Below, in pieces: positions 38,777 to 40,893 of a stretch of DNA of 40,893 nucleotides. Both the position numbers and the translations under genes were made by a program. Positions within the stretch are counted from its first letter, which is position 1. Every line of letters begins with the position of its first letter. The stretch lies in NCBI GenBank assembly GCA_022592435.1, contig JABYQS010000261.1:1-40893 (forward strand), given 5' to 3'. The notes below the pieces were generated by a model that had not been told where the DNA came from, ran no database searches, and saw only the letters and a list, made by a program, of their open reading frames with translations. The DNA comes from Cerioporus squamosus. Its lineage: Eukaryota > Basidiomycota > Agaricomycetes > Polyporales > Polyporaceae.

Positions 38777-40893
38777 CCAGAGCAGAATGGGATCGCAGAA
38801 CGTCAAAACCGCAGCGTCTTCGAGCGCGTGCGTGTTGTTCTGATTGAATCTGGTCTGCCGCTCTATCTCTGGGCGGAGGCGGCTTGCTATGTGGTCTATA
38901 CCAAGAACCGCAACCCATCTTCAGCTCTGGGCGGCCTCTCTCCCTTCCAGGTCCGTTTCGGAAGACCTCCCGATGCATCCTTCCTCCACCGCTTTGGCTG
39001 TCGAGCCTTTGTCTACAACGATCGTCCTGATCGCAAGAAGCTCGACCCACGCGCGTTCGAAGGAGTCTTCGTGGGCTATGCTGACTCTCAGAAAGCCTAC
39101 CGGATCTACTTCCCCGCATCTCGGAAACTGGTCACCTCGATTCACGTCAAGTTCAACGACGATGTGAATGGTTTCCCTGGGCTTCTGCCTGAGGGGGAGA
39201 AAGACTACGACACTCTCTTCGAGCTTGACGACGAGTCATCCAGTCACAAGCCCAACGATCCACCAGCTCCCATTCCTGCCGCACCTCATCCTGCTCCTGC
39301 CCCCATTCCTCCTGCTCCCGAGGCACCACCAGCTCCACGACCTCGAGGACGTCCCAAGGGTTTAAAGAACAAGAAGGGCGGCGAGCCAACACGTCGCTCT
39401 ACCCGAGTCCTTGAGCGTCAAGCAGTGGCTGAAGCTCCTGCAGAAGCGGACCCTGTTCCAGCTCCTGTGGTAGAAGATCCAGCCACCGCGCCTGGTCCAG
39501 GGGGAGTAGCACCTCCCGCTCAAGTCGAAGAGGTCCCGGACGAAGGCGACTCCTTTGGCTCCGAGCTCACAGAACTCTCGGACGACGACGAGACATCCCT
39601 TCTCCTTGACCACTCGTTCTCCATCTCTGGCGATGAACCCAGGACATATGAGGAAGCAATGGCCTCTCCTGACGCACACGAGTGGGAAGCAGCCATGCGC
39701 AAGGAACTCGAGTTGATCGCTGCACTCGACAGCTTCGAGTTGACCAAGCTGCCTCCCGACCGGAAGGCGATTGGCTCGAAGTGGGTCTTCCTGGTCAAGC
39801 GCGACCCTGATGGCAACATCCTGCGCTACAAGGCCCGTCTCGTCGCTCAAGGGTTCACTCAGCAGCCTGGCATCGACTTCAAGGAGACCTTCGCGCCTGT
39901 AGCAAAGCCTGAGTCGATTCGCACGATCTGTGCATTCATTGCTCAGTGCGATGGAGTCGCACAGGTTGTCGACGTCGACTCTGCCTTCCTGAACAGTGAG
40001 ATCCCAGAAGAGCAAGAGGCGTATGTCAAGCAGCCTCCAGGATTCACTCAGAAGGGTCAGGAGTCGCTCGTCTGGCTCCTCCGCAAGGCGCTATATGGAC
40101 TCAAGCAGTCGGGTTACCTGTGGTACCAGAAGCTCAAGTCGATCCTTGTTGGGTTAGGCTTCAAGGTCTGCCGGTCTGATCCTTGTGTCTTCTTCAGATT
40201 CCGCTCCGACGACTTCTCCTTCGTCACCTCGCATGTCGACGACCTCGGTCTCTTCTGCTCCAAGCAGCGCGTTGTCGAAGCACTCAAGAAGGAGATTGCT
40301 CAGTGCGTCCCCATCAAGGACCTTGGCGACATCTCACTCCTCCTCGGAGTGAAGGTGACACGAAACCTTCGTGCACACACGATCTCGTTCTCTCACACTC
40401 ACAAGATCGACACTGCACTGAAGGAGTTCGGCTTCCAGAATGTCAAGCCGGTCTCATCTCCCATGGCGCTTGGAGTGCGATTGACCGCAGCTCAAGCACC
40501 TCGCACAGAGGCCGACATTGCGTTCATGCGGAACGTCAAGTTCATGTCAGCCGTTGGTACGCTCATGCACATCGCCGTCCACACCCGTCCGGACATCTCC
40601 AAGGCTGTCCAGAACGTCGCACAGTTCATGGCCAACCCAGGCAAGCCGCACTGGAATGCAGTCAAGCGCATATTCCAGTATCTGAAGGCGACGCGCACCT
40701 TTGTCCTCACAGTGGGTGGAGAAGGACCAACAGCACCTCTGGCGTACTGCGACGCAGACTGGGGCAACGACCCGGACTCTCCTCGCTCGACATCCGGGTA
40801 TGCGATCTTCCTAGGCCGCGGATGCGTCTCGTGGTCTGCCAAGAAACAGACCGTGGTTGCGCTGTCTACAGGTGAAGCGGAGTACTATGCCGG
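38777..40893 (+). CDS. Copia integrase C-terminus, reverse transcriptase and RNase H (open at window edge)
   Basis: Continues the polyprotein in the shifted frame with no stop up to the last base. It begins PEQNGIAER, whose Glu (38780-38782) is the third acid of the integrase triad, followed by the conserved RFG...GCRAFVY and VFVGYADSQKAYRIY region and a Pro/Ala-rich spacer. Reverse transcriptase starts at KWVFLVKRDPDGN with RYKARLVAQGF, ALYGLKQSGYLWY and the catalytic block HVDDLG at about 40232-40249, where the usual Tyr-Val is His-Val. RNase H follows with AYCDADW and STGEAEYYA at the edge. The start given is the frameshift point, not a start codon. Confidence 0.9.

Larger units (their letters stand above)
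36289..40893 (+). mobile_element. Ty1/Copia-type LTR retrotransposon, 3' end beyond window
   Basis: The order is LTR, primer-binding site, gag with a CCHC knuckle, aspartic protease, integrase, reverse transcriptase, RNase H, which is the Copia order (integrase before reverse transcriptase). The internal coding region is complete to the window edge except for one frameshift in integrase near 38776. Coding GC and codon use resemble the host genes, so the insertion has not been heavily mutated. The 3' LTR lies outside. Confidence 0.93.

Overview
The window is nuclear DNA of a filamentous basidiomycete, most likely a wood-decaying agaricomycete of the polypore type. This is inferred from gene-dense, GC-rich coding DNA cut by many 50-75 nt GT-AG introns, a CBM1-GH10 xylanase, a GH79 beta-glucuronidase, arrays of F-box genes and a gene family (DUF6697-like) that I know from agaricomycetes. 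The species cannot be named from sequence alone. All gene models here were assembled by hand from the sequence: splice sites were chosen so that phase is kept and conserved motifs are restored.

Layout. 1-4149: 3' part of an APE-type non-LTR retrotransposon (endonuclease, reverse transcriptase, RNase H in a second frame, poly-A tail), with a frameshift. 4881-7020 (+): six-exon TPR plus J-domain cochaperone with a signal peptide, DNAJC3/P58IPK-like. 7903-8617 (+): 214-residue protein of unknown function. 9339-12704 (-): 853-residue serine/proline/glutamine-rich, coiled-coil, probably nuclear protein ending in an unusual C2-H2 motif. 14298-16483 (+): IMP dehydrogenase, five exons. 17160-18880 (+): secreted CBM1-GH10 xylanase with eleven exons, two of them only 5 and 7 nt long. 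19136-20686 (-): F-box-like gene.

21251-32021 is an accessory block entirely on the minus strand. Two diverged DUF6697-like paralogues (21251-23270 and 29823-32021) flank three related F-box genes (23518-24760, 25322-26506, 27308-28502). Both DUF6697-like genes have an N-terminal half built from repeated exons, an architecture I do not recognise as described. 32339-34100 (-): secreted GH79 glycosidase. 35379-35677 (+): a tiny three-exon gene for mitochondrial ribosomal protein bL33. 36289-40893: 5' LTR and most of a Ty1/Copia element that carries an internal initiator-tRNA(Met) (half-tRNA type) primer-binding site and a frameshift inside integrase; its 3' end lies outside the window.

Functionally the window mixes housekeeping genes (ER cochaperone, purine synthesis, mitochondrial ribosome) with hemicellulose degradation (GH10 cuts the xylan backbone; GH79 may remove glucuronic acid) and a fast-evolving F-box/DUF6697 island, bounded on both sides by decayed retroelements.
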